DNA from: an uncultured Muribaculaceae bacterium
Lineage (GTDB): Bacteria > Bacteroidota > Bacteroidia > Bacteroidales > Muribaculaceae
Direction: 5' to 3'
DNA: 36,098 nt
NCBI GenBank assembly: GCA_910577355.1
Contig: CAJTMY010000029.1
Location: 1 to 36,098 of the forward strand
Shown piece by piece: positions 5,880-14,311 of the stretch; the first letter of the stretch is position 1; each line of letters begins with the position of its first letter. Under the pieces are notes generated by a model. That model searched no databases and was not told the origin of the DNA. It saw only the letters and a program-made list of their open reading frames with translations. A program made the position numbers and the translations under genes.

Positions 5880-6797
5880 ATGGCAAAATTCCAAATCGAC
5901 ATATTGGGCTGCGGGTCGGCCACTCCTACGGTGCGGCATCAGCCCTCATGCCAGGTGATCGACTTCCGCGACCGGCTCATGATGGTCGACTGCGGCGAGG
6001 GCGCGCAGTTGCAGTTCCGACGCATGAAGCTCAAGTTCTCGCGGCTCAACCATATATTCATCTCGCATCTGCACGGCGACCATTTTCTCGGGTTGCCGGG
6101 CTTGCTGTCGACGCTCGCGTTGCATGATACCGGCGGCACGATAGTGGTGCATACCTTTCGCGAGGGAGTCGATATACTGAGGAGGATCATGAATGTGTTC
6201 TGCCGCGAGACATCGTTTGGTATCGAGTATGACATCATCGAGCCTGCCCGGGCTGTGATTGTCGACGACAAGGCCTTTACAGTGGAGACATTTCCGCTCT
6301 ATCATCGTGTGCCGGCGGTGGGATTCCTGTTCAGAGAAAAGCCCAAGCCCCGGCATATCAATGGCGAGATGGTGCGATTCTTCAAAGTGCCTGTGTCGCG
6401 GATGCCTGCCATCAAGGCCGGCGCCGATTTCGTGACTGAAGATGGCCGTGTGATAGCCAACGCCCGCCTCACCACCGACCCCGAGCCGGTGATGAGCTAT
6501 GCCTACTGCTCCGATACGATGTTCAACCCGCGTATTGCCGACGATATCAAGGGCGTGAACACTCTGTTTCACGAAGCGACATATCTTAGCGACAATCTGC
6601 CAATGGCTGCTCCGCGCGGCCACTCCACAGCCGCGCAGGCGGGCGAGATAGCTACGCTTGCCGGCGCCGAGCGCCTTATTCTCGGACATTACTCTCAGCG
6701 CTACGACGATGATGCTCTTTTTGCCGCCGAGGCCGCCACGACCTTTTCCGGCGAGATCATCGCCGCCCACGAAGGTATGAAAATTGATTTATTGTGA
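5880..6797 (+). CDS. rnz: ribonuclease Z
   Basis: A 305-residue metallo-beta-lactamase-fold endonuclease that removes 3' trailers from tRNA precursors in the cytoplasm. The metal-binding HLHGDH is at 63-68, downstream ligands occur in YCSDT and HEATY, and GHYSQRY near 270-276 matches the family's C-terminal His motif. The length is that of the short RNase Z form. The start is fixed by the -7 box four bases upstream, which implies a leaderless or nearly leaderless mRNA. It is followed after 14 bases by tadA, so two tRNA-maturation genes sit together, and the run continues into lpxB. Confidence 0.95.
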   Translation: MAKFQIDILGCGSATPTVRHQPSCQVIDFRDRLMMVDCGEGAQLQFRRMKLKFSRLNHIFISHLHGDHFLGLPGLLSTLALHDTGGTIVVHTFREGVDILRRIMNVFCRETSFGIEYDIIEPARAVIVDDKAFTVETFPLYHRVPAVGFLFREKPKPRHINGEMVRFFKVPVSRMPAIKAGADFVTEDGRVIANARLTTDPEPVMSYAYCSDTMFNPRIADDIKGVNTLFHEATYLSDNLPMAAPRGHSTAAQAGEIATLAGAERLILGHYSQRYDDDALFAAEAATTFSGEIIAAHEGMKIDLL

Positions 6798-6811
6798 TTC
6801 CATGACATACA

Positions 6812-7285
6812 ATGTCTATGCAAGATAATGAAATCTTTATGGCTGCCGAAGTTGATGTAAAATATATGCGGATGGCGCTCGATGAGGCGCGGAAGGCTGC
6901 TGTGGCGGGCGAGATTCCTGTCGGCGCTGTCGTGGTGGCCGGCGGGCGTGTCGTGGGTCGCGGGCACAATCTTACCGAGACATTGCGCGATGTCACCGCC
7001 CACGCCGAGATGCAGGCCATAACCGCCGCCGCCAATGAGCGCGACGCCAAGTATCTCGACGATGCCACGCTCTATGTCACGCTCGAGCCGTGCCTGATGT
7101 GTGCCGGCGCTATCGGCTGGAGCCAGCTTAGGCGGATAGTGATAGGTGCGCGCGACCCGCGTCGTGGCTTCTCGGTTCTCACCAAGACAATGCCTTTCCA
7201 TCCCAAGGCCGAGGTGATATGGGATGTGTGTGCCGAGGAGTGCCGCGATCTTATTGTCGACTTTTTCAAACGTCTCCGTCCATGA
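6812..7285 (+). CDS. tadA: tRNA-specific adenosine deaminase TadA
   Basis: A 157-residue cytidine-deaminase-fold enzyme that converts adenosine 34 of tRNA-Arg to inosine. The zinc ligand and proton shuttle are in HAE (64-66) and the second motif is PCLMC (93-97); the C-terminal RRGF and helix follow the family. Length fits. The exact start is uncertain, since ATGs at 6812, 6818 and 6842 are all in frame before the conserved domain. Its stop overlaps the lpxB start (ATGA), so the two should be translationally coupled. A guanine deaminase is a less likely reading. Confidence 0.93.
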   Translation: MSMQDNEIFMAAEVDVKYMRMALDEARKAAVAGEIPVGAVVVAGGRVVGRGHNLTETLRDVTAHAEMQAITAAANERDAKYLDDATLYVTLEPCLMCAGAIGWSQLRRIVIGARDPRRGFSVLTKTMPFHPKAEVIWDVCAEECRDLIVDFFKRLRP

Positions 7286-8418
7286 AATATATGCTTATCG
7301 CCGGTGAGGCTTCGGGCGACCTACATGCCTCGCAACTTATCCGCGCTTTGCGCGAAGCCGACCGGGATGCCCGTTTTGTGTTTCTCGGCGGCGACCTCAT
7401 GGCCTCTGCCGCCGGCTGTGAGCCGGTGATCCATTACCGCGACATGGCCTATATGGGCTTCAGCGAGGTATTGCGCCACCTGCCGTCGGTATTCTCCAAT
7501 CTGCGCACCGCCAAGTCGGTCGTTACAAGTCATAAGCCCGATGCGCTTATCCTTGTGGATTATCCGAGCTTCAATCTCAAGGTGGCAAAGACAGCCGACT
7601 CGGCGGGTATCCCCGTGTATTACTTCATATCCCCCAAGCTGTGGGCATGGAAGCAGTGGCGTGTCAAGTCCATCAAGGCCATGGTGCGTAAGGTGTTGTG
7701 CATATTGCCTTTCGAGCCGGCATGGTACGGGCAGCATGACTACGACCGTGCCCTGTATGTGGGCAATCCGTCGGTGGCCGAGATGCGTACAGCCATCGAT
7801 GCCGCGCCCCCACGAAGCGAATTTCTTAAGGAAACACGCCTGCGCGACCATCGCATAATAGCCCTTTTGCCGGGCAGTCGTGCCGGCGAGATACGTTGCA
7901 ATCTGCCGGTGATGGATGCGGTGGCGCGGCAGTTCCCGCAATATACCATAGCCGTGGCGGGTGCACCGGGTATCGATGATGGTTTCTACAAGGGGCTCAC
8001 CAAATTTCAGGTGGTGCGCGGTCGTACACACGATCTTTTGGCGCACTCGCATGCCGCCATCGTCACATCGGGCACAGCCACACTCGAGGCCGCGCTCGCC
8101 AACGTACCGCAGGTGGTGATGTACCGCTCCAACGGCTCGAAGATCGCCTACAACCTGATGAAAAGCCTGCTGCATGTTGAATATGTGTCGCTGCCCAATC
8201 TTATCAACGCCGCGCCGACAGTCCCCGAGATGCTGCTGCACTTCTGTACACCCGATGCTGTGGCCGCCGAGCTGCGGCGTCTCACCCCCGACCAGTCGAA
8301 CGACCGCATCGCCATGCTCGACGGCTATGCGGCCATGCGTCGCGCTCTCGGCGACAGCGATGCCGCCGCCAATTCGGCTCGTATTATCATCGATGATCTC
8401 AAAAACGAAAAGAAATGA
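7282..8418 (+). CDS. lpxB: lipid-A-disaccharide synthase
   Basis: A 378-residue GT-B glycosyltransferase that condenses UDP-2,3-diacylglucosamine with lipid X at the inner face of the inner membrane to form the lipid A disaccharide. The N-terminus GEASGDLHASQLI, the central SPKLWAWKQWR and the donor-site LLPGSRAGEI are LpxB hallmarks. A longer in-frame reading from 7219 would run inside tadA; the ATG at 7282 gives the standard N-terminus and a 4-base overlap with tadA. Its own end overlaps the next gene by another ATGA. Confidence 0.95.
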   Translation: MKYMLIAGEASGDLHASQLIRALREADRDARFVFLGGDLMASAAGCEPVIHYRDMAYMGFSEVLRHLPSVFSNLRTAKSVVTSHKPDALILVDYPSFNLKVAKTADSAGIPVYYFISPKLWAWKQWRVKSIKAMVRKVLCILPFEPAWYGQHDYDRALYVGNPSVAEMRTAIDAAPPRSEFLKETRLRDHRIIALLPGSRAGEIRCNLPVMDAVARQFPQYTIAVAGAPGIDDGFYKGLTKFQVVRGRTHDLLAHSHAAIVTSGTATLEAALANVPQVVMYRSNGSKIAYNLMKSLLHVEYVSLPNLINAAPTVPEMLLHFCTPDAVAAELRRLTPDQSNDRIAMLDGYAAMRRALGDSDAAANSARIIIDDLKNEKK

Positions 8419-8927
8419 ACCGCAATCCACACGATAAAGCCAAGAAAAAAGTACTGTTTGTGTGCCTCGGCAACATATGCCGCTCGCCGGCCGCCGAAGG
8501 CATATTCCGCGCCATAGTGGCCGGACATGGCGACGATGACCGATGGGAGATCGACTCGGCCGGTATAGGCAACTGGCACACAGGGCAGCTTCCCGACAAC
8601 CGTATGCGTGTGCATGCGCGCCGCCGCGGCTACGACCTTACGCATCGCGCACGGCAGGTGCGTGAGAGCGACTTCGACCGCTTCGACCTTATCATAGGTA
8701 TGGACAGCGGCAATATCGAGGATCTGCGTCGACTTGCTCCGTCGCCCGAGGCCATGGTCAAGATAAAGTCCATGTCGCACTGGCTGCGCACGATAGCCAC
8801 CCGCTACGACCATATTCCCGACCCATATGACGAAGGAGCGGAAGGCTTCGAGCTTGTGCTCGATCTACTTCAGGATGCGTGCTCCAACCTCTACGCCGAC
8901 CTCACCGCCTCCGATACCTTGCAGTAG
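8415..8927 (+). CDS. low-molecular-weight protein-tyrosine phosphatase
   Basis: A 170-residue phosphatase. The P-loop CLGNICRS places the nucleophile Cys17 and Arg23 (CX5R), and the general acid Asp lies in IPDPYDE near 136-139. These enzymes dephosphorylate tyrosine kinases of capsule or exopolysaccharide export, or act on arginine phosphate; nothing nearby identifies the substrate. It begins in the ATGA at the end of lpxB and ends 63 bases inside the convergent ECF ATPase gene, an unusually long tail-to-tail overlap. Confidence 0.92.
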   Translation: MNRNPHDKAKKKVLFVCLGNICRSPAAEGIFRAIVAGHGDDDRWEIDSAGIGNWHTGQLPDNRMRVHARRRGYDLTHRARQVRESDFDRFDLIIGMDSGNIEDLRRLAPSPEAMVKIKSMSHWLRTIATRYDHIPDPYDEGAEGFELVLDLLQDACSNLYADLTASDTLQ

Positions 8928-9668
8928 AGAATCAAGGTAAGCGGACAGGGATACCGGGATGTCCATGCCGGTCGACTGCATGAGTTGCCGGTTGGCGAGC
9001 AACGTTGCCGTCGGGCCGTCGGCCACGACGCGCCCGCGGTCGAGCACTATGGCCCGCGGGCACAATTCGAGTGCGAGGTCAAGATCGTGAGTGGCCACGA
9101 GCATCGTGTGTCCGAATCCGTGCAATATGTCGAGCAGACGACGGCGGGCTCCGGTATCGAGATTGGCCGACGGCTCGTCCATCACCAGTATGTCAGGTTC
9201 CATGGCTATCACGGTAGCGATGGCCACGGCGCGTTTCTGTCCGCCCGAGAGTTCGAATGAGGGCCTGCCGGCGAGTTCCGTCGCTCCTACCGCAGCGAGG
9301 GAGGCATCCACGCGGCGTTTTACCTCGTCGGGCGGCAGCCCCATGTTGAGCGGCCCGAATGCCACATCATCGGCCACGGTGGGCATGAACAGCTGGTCGT
9401 CGGGATTCTGGAACACGAGCCCGACTGTCCGGCGTATCAGCTTGAGAGTGCTTTTCCGCACCGGTACGTCGCCTACGTTCACCTCGCCCGACGCGGGCAG
9501 CAGCAGGCCGTCGGTATGCAGCAACAGGGTCGACTTGCCGGCTCCGTTCTGCCCGAGCAGAGCCACTTTCTCGCCGTGAGTGATGCGGAATGTCACGCCG
9601 CATAGCGCCTCCACCCCTCCGGGATAGCGGTAATGCACATCGTTGAACTGTATATAATGATGACTCAT
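8865..9668 (-). CDS. cbiO: ECF transporter ATPase (NikO/CbiO type)
   Basis: A 267-residue ABC ATPase that powers nickel or cobalt import with the two membrane proteins encoded just upstream. Walker A GQNGAGKST is at 39-47, the Q-loop at 87 in FQNPDDQLF (a hallmark of ECF ATPases), the signature LSGGQKR at 140-146, Walker B LVMDEP at 161-166 and the switch His at 194. The ATG at 9668 overlaps the stop of the permease gene (ATGA) and gives the family's usual start; a 31-residue upstream extension is dropped. A single ATPase gene implies a homodimer. Nickel rather than cobalt is inferred from the adjacent urease operon. Confidence 0.93.
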   Translation of the reverse strand: MSHHYIQFNDVHYRYPGGVEALCGVTFRITHGEKVALLGQNGAGKSTLLLHTDGLLLPASGEVNVGDVPVRKSTLKLIRRTVGLVFQNPDDQLFMPTVADDVAFGPLNMGLPPDEVKRRVDASLAAVGATELAGRPSFELSGGQKRAVAIATVIAMEPDILVMDEPSANLDTGARRRLLDILHGFGHTMLVATHDLDLALELCPRAIVLDRGRVVADGPTATLLANRQLMQSTGMDIPVSLSAYLDSLLQGIGGGEVGVEVGARILK

Positions 9669-10459
9669 GATGCAGGATCTATAATATTTCCGAAAATGCC
9701 CGAAATGTCTATGAAGCGGAGCAGTGCGAAGGCGGCGATCCACCCTGCAAGATATATCCAATCGGCGGCACGCAGGCCTTTAGGCTCCGGCGCAGGCAAC
9801 GCTCCGTCGAATCCGCGCGCCAGCATGGCATTGTGCACACGGCGCGCACGCTCCACCGATCGCAGCAGCAGCTGTCCCACCATCATACCCCACAGACGCA
9901 GCGGATAACTGCTGCAACCGAATCCGCGTGCCGCCCGTGCGCGACTCATGCTCAGACTCTCCTGCAACAATACCGATATATATCGGTATACCATAAGCAG
10001 CTGTGTGGTGAGCACAGCGGGCAGCCCCATGCGCTGCATGGCCGTGCAGATGGTATAGAAGCCCGTCGAATAGACAAGCACGAGCACAGCCTGCACGGCG
10101 AGCACCCCGCGCAGACATATTGATATGAAAGTGACCCATCCGGCCGAAACGGTAACCGACCATATATGCCAGGCGGGAGTGTGGTCGAGAATGGGATTGA
10201 AGATGCCGATAACAGTTGCAAGCGGGAGTACCCACAGCGATTTCACAAGCACACGCCCGTAGCCAGTGCCCGATGCCTCGGCCATGACGATGGGATAGAC
10301 AAACATCCATACCAGCATGCCCGGGTCGGCGAGCGGAACGCTCAGCACCGCCACCAGATACATCACGGTGACGATGACCTGAAAGCGGCTGTCGACTGCG
10401 AGGCCACGGTCACCGTTTTCGAGCGAGTTGAGTGTTATGAGCGCGCGCTGTATAGACAT
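9665..10459 (-). CDS. cbiQ: ECF transporter T component (NikQ/CbiQ)
   Basis: A 264-residue EcfT-type membrane protein with about five transmembrane segments. The cytoplasmic coupling helices carry the two Ala-Arg-Gly signatures, ARAARGFG and NAMLARGFDG, which dock on the ATPase dimer. It lies between the substrate-binding component (1 base away) and the ATPase (4-base overlap), so the three form a tight operon. Confidence 0.92.
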   Translation of the reverse strand: MSIQRALITLNSLENGDRGLAVDSRFQVIVTVMYLVAVLSVPLADPGMLVWMFVYPIVMAEASGTGYGRVLVKSLWVLPLATVIGIFNPILDHTPAWHIWSVTVSAGWVTFISICLRGVLAVQAVLVLVYSTGFYTICTAMQRMGLPAVLTTQLLMVYRYISVLLQESLSMSRARAARGFGCSSYPLRLWGMMVGQLLLRSVERARRVHNAMLARGFDGALPAPEPKGLRAADWIYLAGWIAAFALLRFIDISGIFGNIIDPAS

Positions 10460-10460
10460 G

Positions 10461-11417
10461 CTACTTTATTCTTTGAGCCGAGGCCTGCCTGCGCCGGCGG
10501 AACATCAGCATTGTCACTGCCCACAATGTGATCATTACAAGCACACCGCCAACGATGCCGGCGAAGTGCGATTCGTAATCTGGCATGAATGCAGTGGCGG
10601 GAGCCTGCGCCGGCGCAAGTTCGGCGACGCCGGCCACTTTCTCTATCGACCATTCGAGCCCGTCGGGGTTTGCCGAGGCGATCCATGTGAATGCGACAGC
10701 CAATACAAGCGCCGCTATACCGAATCCCCACAACACCTGTTTGCGTCGGGGCGATGTCTTGTGAGTGCCGGCATCGACCGCTCCCGAGAGCAGAGACGCA
10801 TTGTACCGTTGCACGAATGCGATGACAAGCCCGGTCGCCACACCTTCACATATGCCTATGGCAAGGTGTATGGGCAGCATGAACATCAGGAATTTGCCCA
10901 AAGGCAATGCCGTGATGCCCGAGGCTACCGTTTCGGCCGATACGAGCAGCGCGCCGCCTTCGAGCGACAGCACGCATGCGAGTACAGAAGCGGCCATGAT
11001 GCGGGCTGTCGATATCGGGTATTTCACCAACGGCTTGTATAGAAGAGGATATCCTATTAGAGTCGATACCGCGGCCATATTTATCATATTGCACCCCAAA
11101 GCCATCAGGCCGCCGTCGGCAAATACGAGGCATTGTATTATAAGCACTGAGCATAGGGTGAGATAGGCCGCCCAAGGGCCGAGAAACGCGGCGAGCAGTA
11201 TGCCACCGATGATATGTCCGCTCGACCCCGTGCCCGGAATCGAGAAATTTATCATCTGCGCCGCGAATACAAAGGCACCCATCACGCCCATAAGCGGTAT
11301 GATGTCGGTACGCTGCGATTTGGCGACCTTCCGGGTCGCCACTACCAGCAGGGAGGCTGCCGCCACGCCGGCCACTGCTGCTACCGGAGGCGACACAAGG
11401 GCATCGGCCATATGCAT
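10461..11417 (-). CDS. cbiM: ECF nickel/cobalt substrate-binding component, NikM-NikN fusion
   Basis: A 318-residue protein. Residues 1-210 are a CbiM/NikM S-component: the N-terminal MHMADALVSP supplies the Met-His end that inserts into the membrane and chelates the metal, followed by about six helices. Residues about 225-318 add a NikN/PDGLE-type domain (PDGLEWSIEK, then a C-terminal helix), so the small accessory subunit is fused as in many NikMN proteins. The start codon is fixed by the functional MH N-terminus. Upstream on the minus strand is a TAACTTTA box 13 bases from the ATG, matching the one before ureA. I infer nickel specificity from the urease genes. Confidence 0.92.
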   Translation of the reverse strand: MHMADALVSPPVAAVAGVAAASLLVVATRKVAKSQRTDIIPLMGVMGAFVFAAQMINFSIPGTGSSGHIIGGILLAAFLGPWAAYLTLCSVLIIQCLVFADGGLMALGCNMINMAAVSTLIGYPLLYKPLVKYPISTARIMAASVLACVLSLEGGALLVSAETVASGITALPLGKFLMFMLPIHLAIGICEGVATGLVIAFVQRYNASLLSGAVDAGTHKTSPRRKQVLWGFGIAALVLAVAFTWIASANPDGLEWSIEKVAGVAELAPAQAPATAFMPDYESHFAGIVGGVLVMITLWAVTMLMFRRRRQASAQRIK

Positions 11418-11430
11418 AGTCTGTTCATTT

Positions 11431-11438
11431 TAAAGTTA
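11431..11438 (-). promoter_or_regulatory. TAACTTTA box upstream of nikMN
   Basis: On the minus strand TAACTTTAAAA lies 13 bases before the ATG. The same 11-base word lies 12 bases before ureA. It deviates from TAnnTTTG only in the last base, and lacks a clear -33 TTG, as expected for a regulated promoter. Confidence 0.45.
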
Positions 11439-11497
11439 TACATTTCAAACAAACGAGAACGCCCGTTTGCTCACAGTCCGGCTGTATAAAAGTAATA

Positions 11498-11528
11498 TTT
11501 GGTTTTAAGAATATAATATGTATCTTTG
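11498..11528 (+). promoter_or_regulatory. promoter of the macrodomain gene
   Basis: TTTG (11498-11501), a 19-base spacer and TATCTTTG (11521-11528): both elements match the Bacteroidetes consensus. The leader to the ATG at 11571 would be about 37 bases. Confidence 0.7.
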
Positions 11529-11570
11529 TATGATTCTAAATACTGTAATTCACCTTTTGTAGAACCGGCT

Positions 11571-12028
11571 ATGATACGATTTACCACAGGAAATATTTTT
11601 GATACGCAGGTGGAAGCCCTTGTAAACGCCGTAAATCTTGTCGGTGTGATGGGCAAAGGTATTGCCTTGCAATTCAAGACGCTATTTCCAAATAACTTCC
11701 ATATATATCAGTCCGCCTGTAAAAATCATACGATCAATATAGGAAATTCATTGGTGGTGAAGGATGTATTAAATGGGAAAGCGATAAACTTTCCTACAAA
11801 AATATTCATTGGCGTAATCCGTCCCAATATCAATATATCGAACAAGGTCTTGGCAATCTGAAGCAAATTATTGCCAAGAATCACATAAAAAGTATAGTCA
11901 TACCTGCGCTCGGTACAGGTAACGGAAGTCTTGACTGGATGAAAGTCAAGAGTATGATAATTGAAAAACTTTCGGATATCGACTGCGATATTATTGTTTT
12001 TGAACCGGGTTATCAGGTGGAAAAGTGA
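11571..12028 (+). pseudogene. DarG-like macrodomain protein, frameshifted
   Basis: The first 77 codons from the ATG at 11571 encode a macrodomain closest in pattern to the DarG/ADP-ribosyl hydrolase group (ALVNAVNLVGVMGKGIALQF, INFPTK). After PTK the frame changes and closes at 11861. The expected continuation HWRNPSQYQYIEQGL, then VIPALGTGNGSLDW, runs in the -1 frame from about 11807 to a TGA at 12028. The shift lies at five A's (11798-11802); a sixth A would give PTKNIHWRNPS without interruption. The family removes ADP-ribose from DNA or proteins; DarG is the antitoxin of the DNA-ADP-ribosylating toxin DarT, and no darT is present. It may be a true pseudogene, a phase-variable tract, a recoding site or a sequencing error. 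Confidence 0.85.
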
Positions 12029-12083
12029 GATATGTCTGCGGGTATATCCGCAGCGCGGAGAGAATGCACTATGATTTATAAAT

Positions 12084-12133
12084 GGCATCTGCAAGGCTGA
12101 TGTATCATAATGGATAATCGCCTTGCAGATGCC
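12084..12133. terminator. bidirectional hairpin between convergent genes
   Basis: GGCATCTGCAAGGC (12084-12097) and GCCTTGCAGATGCC (12120-12133) are perfect 14-base arms around a 22-base loop. The element lies between the plus-strand macrodomain gene and the minus-strand TonB receptor gene, both of which end beside it. The flanks are only moderately T-rich. Confidence 0.6.
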
Positions 12134-12147
12134 GTATTGTTAGGCTC

Positions 12148-14157
12148 TCAGAATTTCACGGCTATGTAGCCGCGGAGGCTGAAGGGGGTGCCGGGGGTGA
12201 AACAGATGTCGGTAACGGGTCGGCTGTCGCCGGGAATAAGGGCCTCGGTTTCGAATTGCGCCTCTTTCCACTTGGTGTTGAACAGATTGTCGATAGCCAT
12301 GCCGAAAGTGAAGCGCTTGAATGTATAGGCGGCGGTGAGGTCGACTATGCAGTAGCCGTCGGCGGTGAGTGAATAGTCCTCGTTTGCCGGGCGGTCGCCA
12401 AGCCAGCGGGCCTTGGCATTGGCCGTGAATCCGCGATGCTGCCATGTGAGGCCGGTGGCAAGAGTGTTGACCGGTGCGAGAGGCACATAGTTCTGTCCGC
12501 GAGGGTCGTCGATGCTGCGGGCGTGCGAGTAGGTATAGTCGCACTGGAAGTAGAAATCCTTGAGAAATTCGTAGCGGGCGCTCAGATCGAGACCGAAGCG
12601 GCGGGTGCGGCCCCCCGGCTCCACTACGGCCTCGTCACCCACATACACCATTTCTTGCGACGAATACAGATACCAGCCCGTAGCGGCGATGGTCATATCC
12701 TTTACCGGATGCCACTTGAAGCCGAAGTCAACGCCCCAGGTGTGGGGTAGGGTGGGCTTGTCTTTTTCGATCACTACCACGCGTGCGTCGTTGCTGTGGA
12801 AGCCTTTGCCGGCTTTGAGTATAAGGCGGAAATCGTCGCTGAGGTCGTATGTCACATTGAGTTTGGGCGAAACAATGGCCTGCGATTTATGCGGGTTGGT
12901 GAATTCGACTGCGGTGCGGTCGAGATAATCCATCTTGAACCAGTCGACACGCACTGCCGGATGTATCATCAACGGACCGAAGTTCATCTCTGCGCCGGCA
13001 TATGCCCACAGCGAGGACTCGCCAACGTCGCCGAGCGAGTAAGTGCCTATCATGTTGCGTTTGACGGTATGGTAGAGCCACAGGTCTTTTATCCAGTCGT
13101 ATCGTGCTCCTGCGCCGCCTACAGCCTTCCATGTGTTGTCGCGCACCTTGAATGTATGGGTGTACTCGGTGTTGCCGCCGCCGATGAAGCGGCGTTCATG
13201 CTGGTTGATCTCGTCGCCGTTGACCGGGTCGTGCAGGAAGAAGGTGAAATTGCTGAACAGATTGAACGTGTAGTATGACGCATACAGGGTGGTGTTGAGC
13301 AGGCCGTGGCCGTCGGATGTATGCAGATGGTGCAATGCCTGCAAGGAGGTGCGGGAAGTGGAGCCGCCTTCGCTCGGGTCGAGCGAGCCCCACCAGCTTA
13401 TCATGCCTTGGTCGACGGCTCGCTGCGGTATCTGGCCCGAGGCGTTCCACGAGCTGTTGAAGTGAGATGCGATGAGTGAGAATTTGGCATTGTCGCTCCA
13501 CCCGGTGTACTTGGCCATGCCGTTGAAGCGTTTGAAATTCTGGTCGGCGTCGAAGAATCCGTCGTCGCTCAGAAAAGAGGCAGTGGCATATAGGCTCTGT
13601 TTGGAATTGTCGAGCAGCGATGCTGTGGCGCGGTAGCGCTGATAGTTGTGCATGCCTATCTCTACGGCGGCGCCGGTGGCCATGCGGTCGCGGGTCTTGA
13701 ACTCGACATAGCCTGCGTTGGCCAGATCGCCCTTGGCCATGTTGTAGGGCCCCTTGTCGAAGTCGACTTGCTCTATCACCTCGGGCATGAGAAAATGCAG
13801 GTCTGCATATCCCTGGCCGTGGGCATGGCTTACCATGTTCACCGGCATGCCGTCGACGGCAATGTTGATGTCGGTGCCGTGGTCAAGATCGAATCCGCGC
13901 AGAAACATCTGCTCGGCCTTGCCTCCGCCTGCGTGCTGGGCTATGAACAGACCCGGCACAAGACGGAGTACCTCCTGCGACGAACGCACGGGATTTACCT
14001 TGAGATCGAGGTTGACAGCATCGTTGAGATGCCGTACCTTGGGTGCTACAGCCGTGATCTCATGCAGACCTATCACAGTGTCGGCCAATGTGGCAGGATC
14101 GTGAGCGAAAGCCGGCATAGCGGTAGCGGCGGCGAGCGCCAACAGGAATTTTTTCAT
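12148..14157 (-). CDS. TonB-dependent receptor, probable nickel/metal uptake
   Basis: A 669-residue outer-membrane receptor. The start at 14157 gives a clean signal peptide (MKKFLLALAAATAMPAFA); a longer upstream frame lacks one. The plug domain spans about 25-150 (VRSSQEVLRLVPGLFIAQ, FLRGFDLDHGT, DGMPVNM) and a 22-strand-type barrel fills the rest, ending in a C-terminal Phe (IAVKF) expected of an outer-membrane barrel. It has no CarboxypepD-like extension and no SusD partner, so it is not a glycan receptor. His-rich loops such as MVSHAHGQG occur in the plug. It diverges from ureA and lies near the nickel ECF transporter, so nickel or a nickel chelate is the likely cargo, by context only. 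Confidence 0.9.
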   Translation of the reverse strand: MKKFLLALAAATAMPAFAHDPATLADTVIGLHEITAVAPKVRHLNDAVNLDLKVNPVRSSQEVLRLVPGLFIAQHAGGGKAEQMFLRGFDLDHGTDINIAVDGMPVNMVSHAHGQGYADLHFLMPEVIEQVDFDKGPYNMAKGDLANAGYVEFKTRDRMATGAAVEIGMHNYQRYRATASLLDNSKQSLYATASFLSDDGFFDADQNFKRFNGMAKYTGWSDNAKFSLIASHFNSSWNASGQIPQRAVDQGMISWWGSLDPSEGGSTSRTSLQALHHLHTSDGHGLLNTTLYASYYTFNLFSNFTFFLHDPVNGDEINQHERRFIGGGNTEYTHTFKVRDNTWKAVGGAGARYDWIKDLWLYHTVKRNMIGTYSLGDVGESSLWAYAGAEMNFGPLMIHPAVRVDWFKMDYLDRTAVEFTNPHKSQAIVSPKLNVTYDLSDDFRLILKAGKGFHSNDARVVVIEKDKPTLPHTWGVDFGFKWHPVKDMTIAATGWYLYSSQEMVYVGDEAVVEPGGRTRRFGLDLSARYEFLKDFYFQCDYTYSHARSIDDPRGQNYVPLAPVNTLATGLTWQHRGFTANAKARWLGDRPANEDYSLTADGYCIVDLTAAYTFKRFTFGMAIDNLFNTKWKEAQFETEALIPGDSRPVTDICFTPGTPFSLRGYIAVKF

Positions 14158-14192
14158 ATTGTACAGGATAAAGATTTTTAAAGTGTGCGAAA

Positions 14193-14255
14193 TTTCAACA
14201 AGTTGTAAGAAACATTGGTTCACCGAAAACCAATTACACACCGATATTGTTGAAA
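14193..14255. promoter_or_regulatory. nested inverted repeats in the urease/receptor divergent promoter
   Basis: TTTCAACAA (14193-14201) and TTGTTGAAA (14247-14255) are perfect 9-base arms 45 bases apart. Between them TTGGTT (14215-14220) and AACCAA (14228-14233) form a second dyad. The left arm also starts a short palindrome CAACAAGTTG. It may be an operator pair for a metal- or nitrogen-responsive regulator, or a folded leader of the receptor mRNA. Confidence 0.45.
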
Positions 14256-14303
14256 CTATGATAAAACCGACGGAGGCCTCCTCGTGGACCTTTGCCAATA
14301 CGC

Positions 14304-14311
14304 TAACTTTA
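14304..14311 (+). promoter_or_regulatory. TAACTTTA box of the urease operon
   Basis: TAACTTTAAAA begins at 14304, 12 bases before the ureA ATG, and mirrors the box before nikMN. A perfect palindrome GGAGGCCTCC (14272-14281) lies about 23 bases further up, where the -33 element would be, and could be an operator. Confidence 0.45.

Noticed and set aside
11418..11525. Cobalamin or NiCo riboswitch before nikMN
   Set aside because: The 100-base region has no B12-box-like word or multi-helix architecture; it also must hold a divergent promoter, leaving too little room.
11798..11809. Canonical programmed -1 frameshift site in the macrodomain gene
   Set aside because: The tract does not fit the X-XXY-YYZ heptamer in the zero frame and no pseudoknot is evident, so I only keep slippage as one option.
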